A DNA stretch of 64,000 nt from Allolobophora icterica. Its lineage: Eukaryota; Annelida; Clitellata; Crassiclitellata; Lumbricidae. This document shows, in pieces, positions 20,810-46,000 of the stretch; positions within the stretch are counted from its first letter, which is position 1; every line of letters begins with the position of its first letter. The notes under the pieces were generated by a model. The model was not told the DNA's origin and made no database searches. It was given only the letters and a program-made list of their open reading frames with translations. Position numbers and translations under genes: made by a program. Location: NCBI GenBank assembly GCA_963556255.1, contig OY744610.1, forward strand, positions 8,469,529 through 8,533,528. Reading direction: 5' to 3'.

Positions 20810-21797
20810 TAGGGGTGGACAAACTTTTTGCACATAGGGCCACATTAAACGCTAAAAATATTCTGAGGGCCGGATAACAAATTTTTAACTTTTAATAACG
20901 ACTAACATGAAAAGAAGTTTACTTATTTATAATATATTAAATACACTTTGGCTGTTACAAATGAGATGTATGCGACTGCTAACATGCATGCATTTACTTA
21001 ACAAGTTTCCCATAATCCGGAGTGATTGCGCTGTTGCAATATTCCCAGTTTGAATTCAAGTTTAGATCAGCAAACTGAAGCCTGTACTTGGATTTTTTTT
21101 ATCTTTATAGTTGAAAATCTTTGTTGACCGATGTAACTAGACGCGAATAACACAAACATTTTTCAAGCAAAAGTTTGTAGATTTGAGAATAGGCCTATTT
21201 CCTTCCTGAAAAGAATGTCATCAGTTCTGATCCTTTGAGCTGTTCTTTGAGAACAATGTCACTTTGTGGGTCGGTTAACTCTAGCTGAAGTTCCGTATAT
21301 AAGCTATTATTGTCAATGTCAAATGTGAACAAGGTATAGTAAGCACAGCAAATTCAGTGTCAATTGATTTAAAATCCACAACTCGTCTGGAGAAGTCTTC
21401 TGTAAAACTTGACAACCGAAGGCTATATATTTCCTACCCTGCAGTTTGCAACTGCAGGACATAAAAGTTCCCGTAGTTTTGTTCTCTAGTCTAGTTTGAA
21501 AGCAACATCAGCTTTACTTGAATGGATTTCCCTTCTGCGTAACCTATACAGATCATAAAAATCATGTGCCAAAACATCTGCAGAGAAGTGGGGCAGATCG
21601 GCAGAGCTAATGCATAGAGTTATTTTTAAAGACGAGACCGCAATAGTAGGCTAAGTTAGAGAGCAGCGCCGCTTGAGTAAAACGAAGAAAACTTCTTGCG
21701 ATCTGATTTTTTAAAAAATTTTCTGAAGAATTGTGGGGTCGGATAAAAGTGTTGGCGGTCCGGATCCGGCCCGCGGGCCGTAGTTTGCCCACCTCTG
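20810..21797. mobile_element. hAT element remnant, 988 bp
   Basis: Starts TAGGGGTGGACAAACTTTTT and ends GTTTGCCCACCTCTG, inverted. Flanking ACGTAAGA and GCGTAAGA match at 7 of 8 positions. GGCCCGCGGGCC at the right end is typical of this hAT group. Transposase traces on the - strand (an ELQLELTD-like block) are too decayed to annotate as a gene. Confidence 0.85.
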
Positions 21798-21959
21798 GCG
21801 TAAGATGACGTCTTACGGCTGATTTCACAACGTGGTTTGAGCCTTCGGCATGCGTTGAACACTCATGTTGGCTTGACCTTTCAGCCGGCAATCCATTCGA
21901 ATTTTTTCGACGTGCTTTCTGCAGTACTTGCAGTTAATTTTGTTCACAGTCCGACGGTT

Positions 21960-22050
21960 TTCTATTTCGACTACATTGACATCGAACGATTTCTTTTTCG
22001 ACTACATCGACATCGAACGATTTCTATGTCGACTACATCGACATCGAGCC
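21960..22050. repeat. Short tandem repeat, three units of about 36 bp
   Basis: Units containing TCGACTACATCGACATCGA and CGATTTCT follow one another three times with few changes. Confidence 0.85.
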
Positions 22051-22183
22051 CTAATTTCCGTGACAGATACGTGCTATACCGTACATTATTATTCGACTTG
22101 CTCATCTGCCCCGCCATTGATGTTTAAAATAATTTCCGAAAATGGTGGTGTAACGGATGATTTCACGCGGGGTGAGGTGTCGG

Positions 22184-22550
22184 TTATGAAGAGCGGGTAA
22201 GATTAGCAATGTGTTCAGAAAAGGTGAGCGTACTCTCAAGGACAACACCAAGGTCACGGACACTAGAGAGAAAAGCGAATGACGGGAATTTCTCAGCAAG
22301 AAGTGGGAAGTCTAGTTTGAGGAGCTGTTGACGAGTACCAAACCATATAAGCTGCGTCTTAGTTGGGTTCAAAGAGAGACGATTAGAAGACAGCCAAAGG
22401 TGTAAATCACGTGAGAGAGCATCAATGCGTCCTGTTAATGCAAGCTGTGCAGAGGGAGTGCAATGAACGAGCGCTTGGGCGTCGTCTGCATAAAGATGAC
22501 CAGTTCATATGTGCTTAGCAAATATAGCGGAAATGTCAGCCGTGTATATG
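22184..22550 (-). pseudogene. L2/CR1-like LINE, internal reverse transcriptase fragment
   Basis: The - strand codes LNPTKTQLIWFGTRQQLLKL and SSVRDLGVVLESTLTFSEHI, preceded by WLSSNRLSL and a DDAQA remnant of the YADD region. These are the standard palm-to-thumb segments of L2-like RT. Truncated at both ends. Confidence 0.88.
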
Positions 22551-23404
22551 AGGTAGCCTAAAGGATATGGCCTAAATATAGGGCCTAGATATATGTGCGC
22601 ACAAAGTAGAATAGACCGCGGTTCGTACAGTTTGCATGCATACAGCGCATACAACTTATTAGTGTATGCCGTGCATGAATAGACTGACGATTGCTGTGTT
22701 CAAAAATAATGGTGGCCTTTGACTGATATGTACATCATAGCTTGAGAGTTCTTTGACAAAAGACTCGCAACGCTTTGATGGCCATTGTCAATATATCTCT
22801 GGGCCTACTCCACAGTCAAGCTTTGCGGATTATGTGCACTGCTCGTCACAGGGATTGCTTGAAGGACCGCGAGAAGTTAGGCTTGGTGCAGAAATTGAGA
22901 AGCATTGTGGCATCTTTTTGTTAATCGGAGAAGTTGTTATTTCATAACAACAAAAGCAGAAATTTCAAACACTTTTGACCTGCGGCTGTGTAGCTTTTAG
23001 TGACAGCTATAATGTCAAAAGCCATGTTTAACCTGTCAATAAATTATTCCCTCACCTCTTGAACTTCCTCCTTCCTCCAGCATACGTTCGTATAACTTGA
23101 AAAATGAAAACTGTTGAAACTTATAGCGTATCAGTGCATTCCTAAGCCTTACAGCTTTGCTGTTTATTGTCACTCCAAAACTTACTAATAAGGTGGACAG
23201 TGTATCTAAAACATCTGCCCATCATTTCTGAAATTGCTGGTTCATTTTGCCATAAGATAAAACCGTACTTATAAAAATGCAAAATGTTGCTTCTAGAAAC
23301 TTCACTCTAATCTCATGGTGACACGAATCTAAAATATGCGATTAATTGTGTGTGAAATAAATTGACTGATGATCAGGACAATATGATAACGACGCCATAA
23401 TAGA
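22551..23404. other. Upstream region of gene A, duplicated before gene B
   Basis: Shares GTTTGCATGCATACAG and GCCATGTTT-ACCTGT blocks with 53040-53850. No exon is recognised. It is part of a duplicated gene-upstream segment; the copy at 53 kb has three transposon insertions that this one lacks. Confidence 0.65.
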
Positions 23405-23640
23405 CGTCTTCAGATTAAAGTATGTCCCATATCCAACAAAGTGGGAAGTAAGGTAGGCGCTCATTCCCTTTTCTTGGCCTTTCAGCCAGCAAAGGACGAA
23501 TCCCAAGGTCAAGGACACGGGGCCAGTGATATCGCAGGACTTGCTGTTTACTGGTGACAGAGGCACGGTGTGCGCAAAACAACTTGCCCAAGGTCGTTGC
23601 ACGGAGTCGAACCGGCGACCGCACGATCATTGACCACATA
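23405..23640 (-). mobile_element. tRNA-derived SINE, - strand
   Basis: The reverse strand reads GGTCAATGATCGTGCGGTCG, then GCCGGTTCGACTCCGTGC (B box), then ACCTTGGGCAAGTTG, a body shared in style with the SINE at 62463 (ACCTTGAGCAAGTCC). The sequence is cut short on its 3' side. Confidence 0.7.
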
Positions 23641-23825
23641 AGTCATTAGATTAGACTAAATAAAGTTGGAACCGTCCAATAATTTCTGTCACAGGCATTA
23701 GGCAACAAAAAAGGTATAAACGCATGGTATAAACTGAAACCCAGTGAACCGTCAAATGATATTATCGCTCACGCATGTGGCCATACTATTATCTCGGACA
23801 AAAGCGTGCTGGGTCGAATTTAACC

Positions 23826-23960
23826 CTGGACTATAAAACGCACGACAGTCAAACATGGGAATTACTGGCCGGGCTATAAAGCGCAAGATCTATAAAAGAG
23901 CGAAGCAGAGCAATGACTTGAAAGCAAACAAGCTATAAAAGCCAATGCGCCTTAACACGT
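23826..23960 (+). promoter_or_regulatory. Candidate core promoter region of gene A
   Basis: Four TATA-like motifs CTATAAA(A) occur at about 23831, 23873, 23890 and 23933. The last (GCTATAAAAGCCAATGCG) has a counterpart before gene B (GCATAAAAGCAAGCGG, about 54843). Transcription would begin some 30 bp further on, followed by a 5'-UTR intron whose acceptor (TTTTTACAG|TGAA, 24450) is conserved before gene B (TGCACAG|TGAA, 55874). Confidence 0.4.
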
Positions 23961-24492
23961 GGCGTTGAAGTCAATATATGCGATTGACATAACTATCATT
24001 TTCCAAGTCGATTTGAAAAAGAACATTAAACTTTTCGTAAAGGTAATAATTGTGTTTATTTTACTAATGTAACATAAGAGTCAATTGATTTGAAGCTTTC
24101 TTACAGCAAATGTTTGAAAGACTCTGATGAATCTGTCGTGAAGTGGCGCTATATAATGTGCAATTATAATTACCATTAATTAACTAGACTGAGACTGAAA
24201 CGATTAAACTCATGTTGCTACAAAGTGCTATAGACGTGTATTATCTATGCCAAGTGAGAATGCTTCCTGGTTTTTCAAGTGATTATGAAGCAATAAAATT
24301 AGGAATGTAACAATTCATTGTTTAGTTATTCAAAGTGCTGTGCAATGTTCGATTCCTCGGAATTACTATTTGTTGGTGCTGCCAATCTTGTTGCTTGTCA
24401 ACTGTTTACAACAATCTTTGAACTTAATTTTTTTTGTTACATTTTTACAGTGAAAAGACGGAATTAACAAAAGCTGAGGTCTTTCGAATTGA

Positions 24493-37199
<12,707 letters not shown>

Positions 37200-37512
37200 T
37201 AGAATCTTGTTTCTTCAACACTTTTTCAGACGGAATTTACAATTTCTCATCTAATACCCAGACTTAAATTGTCATGATATTTTATAACATTCAGAAGTAT
37301 GAGTTTAGAGAACCAGAGATAATTTGGCGAAAATATTACCTTTGTTAGAGAAGTTTAAGGTTATCATGTACTCTTACTTGATTGGAATCAGAGTTAACTT
37401 CGTTTCTCGTGTTAATTACAGTAATGGTTTAAATTAGAATAATTATGTTCAGCCGACGTAGCGTGGTTAAGTGAAAATCACAACATTGTAAGCACTTCTA
37501 AATTGCCTTCTA

Positions 37513-37992
37513 AGACTGGTAGTAGTCCCTGGACCTCATCTGTCGCCGCTAAGCCCTTAAGTCGAAACCAGTCGCTAAGCTAGCGACTTCGCTCACGTTA
37601 ATATTTTATGCCTAGTGTCTTAATCGCGGTCTCCGAGTTTCGGATTCTGACGAAGACATCAGCAGGAGGACAGAAGCAACACTTGCTTATAAGGTACGAG
37701 TCACAGTGCAAAAGAATAACGGTCTAACAATCACTCGATATCAGGTGCTTTACTTACTACCTGCCCGAGTGGTGCCTGTAACTCTGCATGACGTCACGCA
37801 ATCGTTTTCATCGAAAATGGTGTATGTTCGTAGTTCTCATAAGGCAAACGTAGCGTTGAAAATACGTCGGTTTCAACGTCCACGCCCAGTCGCCTAAGAC
37901 TGACTTGATGAGATAGCATTGGACTTAACGTCAATCGCTAACTCGTCAAATCAGTCGGTAGGAATTCCTAAGCGACTGACTCCATGGACTAA
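37513..37992. mobile_element. Candidate MITE downstream of gene A
   Basis: TAGTCCCTGGACCTCATC at the left and GACTCCATGGACTA at the right are imperfect inverted ends, with GTCGC motifs inside both. No clear target duplication. The interior has many GTCGCTAAG-like words. Confidence 0.35.
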
Positions 37993-38105
37993 ATCGCAGT
38001 AGGTTACTTACATGACCACTGTCAACAACCATATTGGGTTGCGGCCTATTTGCAGTTCCATAGAGCTGAGCACAATAAGAAAAACCTACAAGTCCGAATA
38101 ATGAC

Positions 38106-38403
38106 CAGAAACGCGTTTACAGAAAATGGGCCCTGGGCGCAAACATTTTTGAGGACCCTTCTGAACGTGTAGACTGAGAGCAAAATCATGTACAAAAACC
38201 CACAAGTTGAACTTTAAGCCGTTTTTGTGAGTGTTATTGATCCTGTGATTATGATTATTTATAGAAGCTATTTCAAGGAATGTGAAGCGATTTGGTTTAA
38301 TGTTATATTTTATAACTGAAAATTTTTTCATTCGTTTTAGCGCCCTCCGAGATTTGGAACCCTTGGCGCGCTCCTAGTGCGCCTACGTGTAAACGCGCCT
38401 CTG
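38106..38403. mobile_element. hAT-type MITE, 298 bp
   Basis: Ends CAGAAACGCGTTTACAG and CGTGTAAACGCGCCTCTG. Exact 8-bp duplication ATAATGAC at 38098-38105 and 38404-38411. Confidence 0.92.
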
Positions 38404-39774
38404 ATAATGACTAGGCCTGTAGGGTTTACATTAGCGAGAATGCTGGCCTAATACTGCGATAATGTTCTGCTGTAAAAAGAGAAAACGTAAGCAGATGATT
38501 AGTAGCAGATCCATTAAATTTATTAACTTAGTACTAGGCGAATCGAATTTTTCTTTCAAATCTGCGCTGTCGCGAACTGCAATTTAGACAAATTATTCGT
38601 ATTATTTTCACAAAACATCGACAACTTTCTCTTACTCTTGTGGCGAAAATGTGACGTCATGTATGCTGACGCATAGTTAGGGCTTAGATAGTTCATGCTT
38701 ACAGTAAGTAAGTAAGTAAGTTTATTCTTTATTAAGAAGCGCTAGCAAACGCACAGCGCCGTACAAGATAATACATCATATCATTTCATACTACATAGTC
38801 TATTACAATCGAACTTAATTTGTGATGATGTCTCTGAACTACATATTATTTTAAGAGAAAAGTTATTACAAATGAATACATAAAAGATACAAAGGATACG
38901 AAAAAGGCTATTTGTATAGCATCCTGGCAAGGAAGCATTTCCGAGACAAGTTGTCATACTTAGGTAGCTCTCGGTTAAGTTATCGTGGGCGCAAAGAGTA
39001 GCCAATGTGCTTAATAGGCGGTAGCTATGGATGTAAAACATGGCATGGATTGTACAAAATATTGGCAAAGAGACTAGCGTCAGCATTGTTACAAAGTGCC
39101 TCAAATGAACGTAAGTTTCAACTTGGATTTACGTTTGTGAATCTATCGAGTAAGAAGTGTTTTCGTTGATTCTGTTATTGTGGATTTACATTGAAAATTT
39201 ATTACATGAGAAAGTGTCTCATCGTTTCTGTTGTATTGGATTTATGTTGCTGAGCTGTTGAACAAGAAATCGTTTAAAATGGTCTTCGTCTGTGTTCGTC
39301 GATTTTCTGGAGAAGCTTAGTCGATCAGTGGCCTTTAAGCCCTCCCCGCTGACTGTGAGGGCCGGACCCGGACTTTTATCATACCTGCAGCTCCTGACCG
39401 TGCTTGTTGGTATCCTGGTCAAGTAATAGAGAGAGAAGCCGGTCCGGAGGGCGGAGAAAAACGGAGGGGAAACTGTGGGTCTCATTCCAGTTGTCCAATT
39501 CGCCTTTACCACTCGCACAGCACGGCAAGAGAGAGACCTTTACGCACACCCACACCTGTTGCAAGCCTTGTTTCTCCCCGACTTTAAGAGAAGGGAGAAG
39601 AAGCTAGCCACACTGAAGAGAAGGAAGTCAGAAGCCCGCCACACTCTTAACGAGTCGACAATAATTGCTCAGTGGCAGCTACGAATGCATATGCTTTATG
39701 TATTCTGAGGCACATCATATTATACCTAAATTTTTAAGGCATTGTTGTAGCAGGCCGATTATATTAGGATTACG
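38404..39774. other. Intergenic, LINE-like tail but no gene
   Basis: AAGTAAGTAAGTAAG followed by TTTATTCTTTATTAAGAAGC at about 38702-38740 looks like the reversed 3' tail of a non-LTR element, but the frames that follow are not recognisable. A block at about 39680-39765 (GAGGCACA, GGCATTGTTGTAGCAGGCC) recurs at 52265-52312, on the other side of the LTR element. Confidence 0.5.
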
Positions 39775-39778
39775 ATAA

Positions 39779-41975
39779 TGTGACGTTCGTCGCTCGAGAT
39801 CAACTAACCCTTCATCAGACGTGGTACCAATTTGTGTCGGTCTTACCCGAGACGCTGCTTCGTCGTCGGGCTGGGTTCGGCTCCAGCCAACCGACCTTCT
39901 GGAGTCGCCCGGGTCACTATCCTGTCTACTTCTGCTGTAGACGAGCGGTTCCCTGTCTCCGCTCTCAGTGCCCATTTCTCCAAGAGGAGGTTCCGAGGGT
40001 ATCGCTTGTTTGCGAACAGTGTCGCTGTCAAGCTCCATCTCACTTTCGGACTCTGCCACTGCCGCGGTCGCCGGGTGGGCAACGTCCTCGTCCTCAGGAT
40101 GGCCGTCCTTTAGAACAGGGTTCGCTCTCTTGCCGGCAGGAGTCCTCAGCTTCCTGTGAGATCTCTTAGTCAAAGACTTCCTCTTTTTCTCCGCCTTAAC
40201 CGAACCCTCACGTACCATTCTGCATCTCATGACTCTCGAGTTATCGTCAATCGGGGAAAACTCTGAACGTTCTCTTGTCCGAGAGGACAAGGTGTACATC
40301 TGACGAGTCGTCACGTCGTGCCGTCTCAAACACGCGAACATCTTGCGATAATATATACACGTGTAATATTATCGCGGTATACTGGTCTCACGACACTCTC
40401 TTCTGATAGGACAGGTTCTAGGTTTAAAACCTCCCTAACCGCACGCAGAACTGGGTTCCGACCGGCGCACGAGGTGGGCCCTACTTCGCACTTCGGTCAG
40501 TTCTCGGGACTACGTGTTTCGATCACCAAGTTATTTGCTCTGAATAACGATTGGCTTGAATACAAGATTTTCCTGACTCTATCGTTTTCCTGGTCTTACC
40601 GCACTGTAATCAGTTGTCGGGCGGTCTTTTCCCGTACTGCGGTTTTTCGGTAACAGTGGTCTTTCCCAGTAACTATTTTTAGTTACCGGGCGATGGAGCC
40701 CCTCCAACGCTCCACCGGCGTGTCAGCCATCCAAGTGTCACAATCCAAATGTAACGCCGACCCCGTAAGGTTACCAGAATGTCCTGAATTTTGTTCCCAA
40801 GAATTTCCGAATTTTGGTTCCCTAACGAGGGTCACGCTTACTCCCACAGGTAACCGGACAAGCTCCGATCCTGCCTGTCGCCAAATTTACCCTTATTATC
40901 GTTTTTGTACTAAACTGGTTTTTTCAGGTATCCCGACGGTCACTTCACCGAGTGCCGAAGTCGCGTAAAACTCTCCCAGCCGATGACGCCGAAGTCGCGT
41001 AAAATCCTCCCGGCCGAGTACGCCGAAAGTGCGTAGAACTTCCCTTGTGTCGAGTACGCCGAAATCGCGTAAAACTCTTCTCAGTGTATAAAACCAAACA
41101 CTGTCGGATCTTGGAGTTCTTCGAACTCCAAGAGGGATTTCCTTGCCCGACGCCAAATTTACTCTTGGTTTCAAGGATTTCAGAATTCCAGAAAATGGCT
41201 ACCTTAAGAAGGTCACCTCTACTCCCATGGGTTACCGGACAAGCTCCGATCGCGGAGTTCTTCAAAACCCAGGAGGGACTTTCCTGCCCGTCGCCAAATT
41301 CACCCTGGTTTTCGATCTCACACTGAATTGGTTTTCCTGTGTATCAACGGTATCCTTCCCCGAGTATTACTCAGCCGTAGATTTCCCACGATCGGGATCT
41401 AGACCGCTTCGCGATCAACGGAGGGATCCAACCCGCCGGATCGGCGCTGTCGGCCCGTCTCCCAACAGTGAACTTCTTTAGCTGTACTCGGGATCGCCTG
41501 ATTATATTATTCGAACGCCCCTTTCGTCCGTAAATATATTTGTACTAACCGGAAACTCGAACTCTGACTCTGTCGTAACCAAAATCACTCGCCTACCACA
41601 CTGAGTGCAGTATATTTTAATCGGTAACTGAATCGCTAACCAACAACGCTGTTTCACAGTATTGCTATGTATGAAGAGTCGAACCAACTCTTCACGTATA
41701 AAGCAGCACACCGTGAGGCAGGCTCTATGCATCCCGAATTAACGCGTCTGCTCGCTATGCGCTGGCTTTACACCTTCGATCGGGCTTCCCTATCACGGTC
41801 GTTGCCGGACCGTCGCCTATTGAAATTAAATAAAAATTAAATGATCGATGCTGGGTCTTCGCATGAAAAATTAAGAGAAACGATGCTGTTCCCTTCGCAT
41901 GTAAACTGAAAGAAAACGATGCTATTCGCATAAAATAAATCTTCCCACTTACGCACTGTGGCCTTGACCGCCACA
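39779..41975 (-). repeat. 3' LTR (with respect to the - strand element)
   Basis: TG...CA ends. It carries the first about 188 codons of the gag-pol frame (ATG at 40341 on the - strand), which run through the LTR edge into host flank and stop at 39715. Contains four degenerate GCCGAAGTCGCGTAAAA units at about 40954-41073. Confidence 0.95.
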
Positions 41976-41990
41976 CTCTCCCCACCTTAC
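41976..41990 (-). promoter_or_regulatory. Polypurine tract
   Basis: On the - strand GTAAGGTGGGGAGAG directly precedes the 3' LTR (TGTGGCGG). The position and purine content match the plus-strand priming site of LTR elements. Confidence 0.85.
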
Positions 41991-42120
41991 TTAGATGCGG
42001 AGCATCTCTGCCAAAATCGGGGACCTTAATCAAACGTGACAGGAACATCCCCAACCCAGATCCACTTAGAGAGCAAGGAACCAAATGCACCTTTGGTTAT
42101 AGGGCGGTCTATCGACAATC

Positions 42121-42269
42121 TCGGCACCCTGCACGTACGCCAAACACGATGAGAACCGTGATAGCGACAGCCTTTTTAATGATGCTTTCGATCTCTCGGC
42201 ACCCTGCACGTACGCCAAACACGATGAGAACCGTGATAGCGACAGCCTTTTTAATGATGCTTTCGATCC
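42121..42269. repeat. 75-bp tandem duplication in the element's 3' untranslated part
   Basis: TCGGCACCCTGCACGTACGC starts both copies (42121 and 42196), and they are nearly identical. Farther on, an AACGCAAT(T/G)AAGCG motif recurs at about 42498, 42627 and 42740. Confidence 0.9.
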
Positions 42270-42822
42270 GAACCACCACCCTACTGGCAACCTGTCGTAC
42301 CTGACAAATCGCCAACCTTAACAGGCCCTCTATCATGAACCTAGGCTCTACCGGACCCCAAGGGCCAGGAGAACTTAAGGAGAGAAAAGTCGCCCACTGT
42401 CTCCCGATCTGGTAACCATTGTCGATCAGTCACACCCGGTACCACTTCCAAATCGTGAAAGCAAAATAATAGTACAAGTTATCATATTGTAGAACCAACG
42501 CAATGAAGCGTCCTAGTACTGGAATCTTTACTCGTTTCAGTACTAAACACTAATCCAATGTTTAACCGAAAACATATCATCAAAAGGAAACTTAAACAGT
42601 CATTCACTGACAATCTGTCAAAACAACGCAATTAAGCGTTGCTGGTAGCACCGGTACTGTATGCTCCCAGATACCGCTCAAAAGAAATACTCTCATCAAA
42701 AGGGCAACTGAAACATGGGTCTCCAATAGTCAATGAAACCAACGCAATTAAGCGTTCATCTAGTTGGTCCTAGATACACGTCTGCTTCAGAAGGTCACTA
42801 ACAAGGACTTCTACAGTCGTAG

Positions 42823-43065
42823 TCATCCATCCAAGCGAGGTTTTCGTCTCGTCCGTCGTCCAGGTGGCAATTCTGGATCAGCGGTCTCGTCTGGATTTTC
42901 TGAAGGTTCCTCTGGTTCATGTTCTGCATTAGAATCTTGAGCCAGGACTGGCCAGTCTACTGTAGGTAACTCAAGATTTCTGTCCCTCTCCGGTAACCAG
43001 GTACTCGGAGGTTTACCGTAAAACGGCTTCAATTTATCCACGTGCACAACCATTAGCGTGGATTT
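42823..43065 (-). pseudogene. Integrase C-terminal end, out of frame with pol
   Basis: The - strand frame codes SPKSTLMVVHVDKLKPFYG, the standard end of Ty3 integrase beta-barrel regions (V-H-V-D-x-L-K-P), then a Pro/Glu-rich tail ending RRTRRKPRLDG. The open frame overlaps the end of the long ORF but sits in another frame, and nothing between is left of the DDE core. Confidence 0.88.
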
Positions 43066-46000
43066 CGGACTCTTCTGAATCTCTCCATTGGTTCACCGAC
43101 CACCGGAGTCTGCATGTAACCCTGTCTTGGAGGTTTCTCCCTTCGATAACGAGCACAGCGATCGCACCTTTGGCAGAACCGTCTAACATCGTCCTTCCAA
43201 CTCGGCCAATACGCCCGGCGTTGCAACTGAGTTAAACTCTTCCGAATCCCGAAATGTCCTCCGGCAAAGCTTGCGTGTGTTAACTGAAGCATCTCTTGCC
43301 GTAAAGATAAGGGCACAACTAACTGAGATCGCTCAGCTTTTCCTGTGTTACCCTGAATCCAGCCTCTGTGTAACACTCCTTGCAGGACTTCCAGCTGATT
43401 CCAGTTGCTCACCAACACTTTCACCTCTCCGTTAGCAGGTGATAGTTCTGCCTGTATTGGATGATGCTTCGACTCCTTCCAATCAAGGACCGTACCAATA
43501 TTGTAATCGCTCTGCTGTTCTCTTCGAAGAAACTCCTTTGTCCAACGGATTTCCTGGCCTGTATCTTCACTGGTAACCTCGGAGCGCGTTACTTCTCCGA
43601 TCGGACGTGCCCACATCACGTCTTCATTCGTAACTCTCATGGTAACCACTTTAGGTTGTTCCTCACCCGGACCTCTAGACATCGCGTCTGCGTTACCGTG
43701 TTTTGCTCCCGGTCTGTGACATATCTCCATGTCAAACTCCTCTATCATCTCTAACCAACGAGCCTGTTGGCCAATCGGTTCCGGTGTTCTGCGTAACCAC
43801 TGAAGTGCGGAGTGGTCTGTTCTGAGTAGGAATTTACTACCCAGTAAGTACTGACGAAACTCTTTCAAGAAATACACCACAGCTAACAACTCTCGCCTGG
43901 TAACGTTATAGTTCCGTTCCGCCGTCGACAAGAGCCGACTCGCGTAACAAATCACTGTCTCTTCTCCTTCTTGTACTTGCGATAACACCGCTCCAATGGC
44001 GTATGCCGAGGCATCCGTATCTAGGATGTACTGGCCCTCGTCGTTCGGTAACCCAAGTATAGGTGCGGAAACCAACTTTCGTTTAAGTTCTTCGAAAGCT
44101 CCCTGACATTCGTCAGTCCAATGGAACGGTACATTTTTCCTGGTCAGAAAATGAAGTGGTTGAGCTACCACCGCGAAATCATGTATGAAACGTCGGTAAT
44201 AGGAGCAAAGACCAACGAAGGATCTGACTTGCCTCAAGTTCCGAGGAGCAGACCATTCTTCTACGGCCTTGATCTTGCTCGGATCCGTCGCGACCCCTTC
44301 TTCACTCAAAACGTGACCAAGAAACAATACTCTCTGTTGTAACAGGTAACATTTGGATGGTTTCAGCTTGAGATTATACTCTTGTAATCTCCTGAAAATC
44401 ATCTCTAGACGTTGCATGTGCGTCTCTACGTCCCTCGAGAACACAATTATGTCATCCAAGTAAACCAGACAGATGTCATAGTTTAGCCCTGTCAAGACTA
44501 AGTTCATTAGTCGACAAAACGAGGCCGGACTATTGCACAATCCGAAAGGTAACACTTTGAATTGGAAGCTGCCCCTTCTCGTAACGAACCCGGTCTTGTG
44601 TTTGTCTCTTGGGTGCAAGGCCATCTGGTGATAACCTGCTCTCAAATCGAACGTACTGTACCATCTGGCGCCACCCAGGGTATCTAAACTCTCGCGGATA
44701 AGGGGTAACGGATGAGCATCTTTCCGTGTCTTCAGGTTCAGTTGCCTGTAATCGATACAGAAACGCATACTGCCATCCTTTTTCTTAACCATTACGACAT
44801 TGGATGCCCATTCCGATATCGAAGGTTCAATAATTCCTTGTCTCAACATGTCTTCTACCTGACGATCAACTTCCGGTAACATGGAAAGCGGTTGACGTCT
44901 CAAAGGTTGCCGAACTGGTTTCTCCTGTCCCGTATCGATCTCGTGTTGGATCACCGAAGTGAATCCGTTATCACTTTCGTTAAGGGAAAACGTTGCGCTG
45001 TACGTTAGCACAAGTTTTCGTAACCTGATTCGCTCTTCTTCCGAAATGTCTGCTGGCACTTCTTCCCATAGTCGTTTTAGGGTCTGTTCGGCAAGTGGGT
45101 TGAGCGTCTGCTCCGCTACTCTGGCCGTTGTACTGATCTTCGATCCAAACCGGTCAATCGTACTTTGCTGCTTTCCTCGGCGTTCCTCCGGATAACCTGG
45201 GCCCATAGGCTTCTCCGGATTTTCGCTTCGGTAAGGCTCATCATACGATTCCGTTCTGGCTCGATTAACTGTCACATCGACTACGTTCACTCGCTCCAGC
45301 GGACATTCAGTCCGTTTCTTGACTAGCGAATCTCTGTCTCCAACATTCAACATCCTGATCCACACTTCCGTGTCTCTTCCTGTCACCAACGTACGTCCGA
45401 TTATCAAATCTTTTGATAATTCCATTGGAATGGTCGTCCAATCTTCATTATCCTTTTGGAAATGCGGGTATACTACCCAAGCTGGAACGTCAACTTCGCT
45501 CCTTGGAGGAACTATTATGTCCTCTTGCACAATAACCCTCCGGCACATGGACTCGGTAACGACCTCTTTCAGAGGGATCTTCTCGCTCCCAAGGAAAACG
45601 CATCGACTTGCGAAGTCCCATCTTGCCTGATTGGCTTCCAGCCAAGATAACCCCAAGATCACTTCTGTCACTTGGTCTGTAACTAGACAGGGTACAGGGT
45701 ACACCTGCTTTCCGATCCGAATCTTAAGGTTAGTTTCACCATCCACCTTAATCTGACTTCCATTAGCGGCTAGGAGTCGCTGTTCTGACGGTACTAGCAC
45801 AGCGTCTAGCACGAAACGTCGTGGCACAAGTGACATTTCACTTCCAGAATCAAGTAGACAGTGTATACGTTTTCCTGCCAGTCTCGCAACCACGTAGGCC
45901 ACCCTACTGCCTTTGACCAGTCGGTTTTGGGTTTCCTCTTGTATCGGTTCAGCCTTTGTAGGTTCACTGGTGCCGGTTGCACCATTCGTCTCAGCGTTTC

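Noticed and set aside
39715..40341. A 208-codon gene in the 3' LTR
   Set aside because: It is the LTR copy of the first about 188 gag-pol codons running into flanking DNA, not a separate gene.
39780..41481. Plus-strand frames in the LTRs (also 48284-50252)
   Set aside because: Opposite strand of the Gag frame or LTR non-coding sequence; no domain, and identical in both LTRs simply because the LTRs are identical.
41976..43053. An envelope gene in the LTR element
   Set aside because: The space between the integrase tail and 3' LTR holds repeats and short frames only; no signal peptide or membrane segment.
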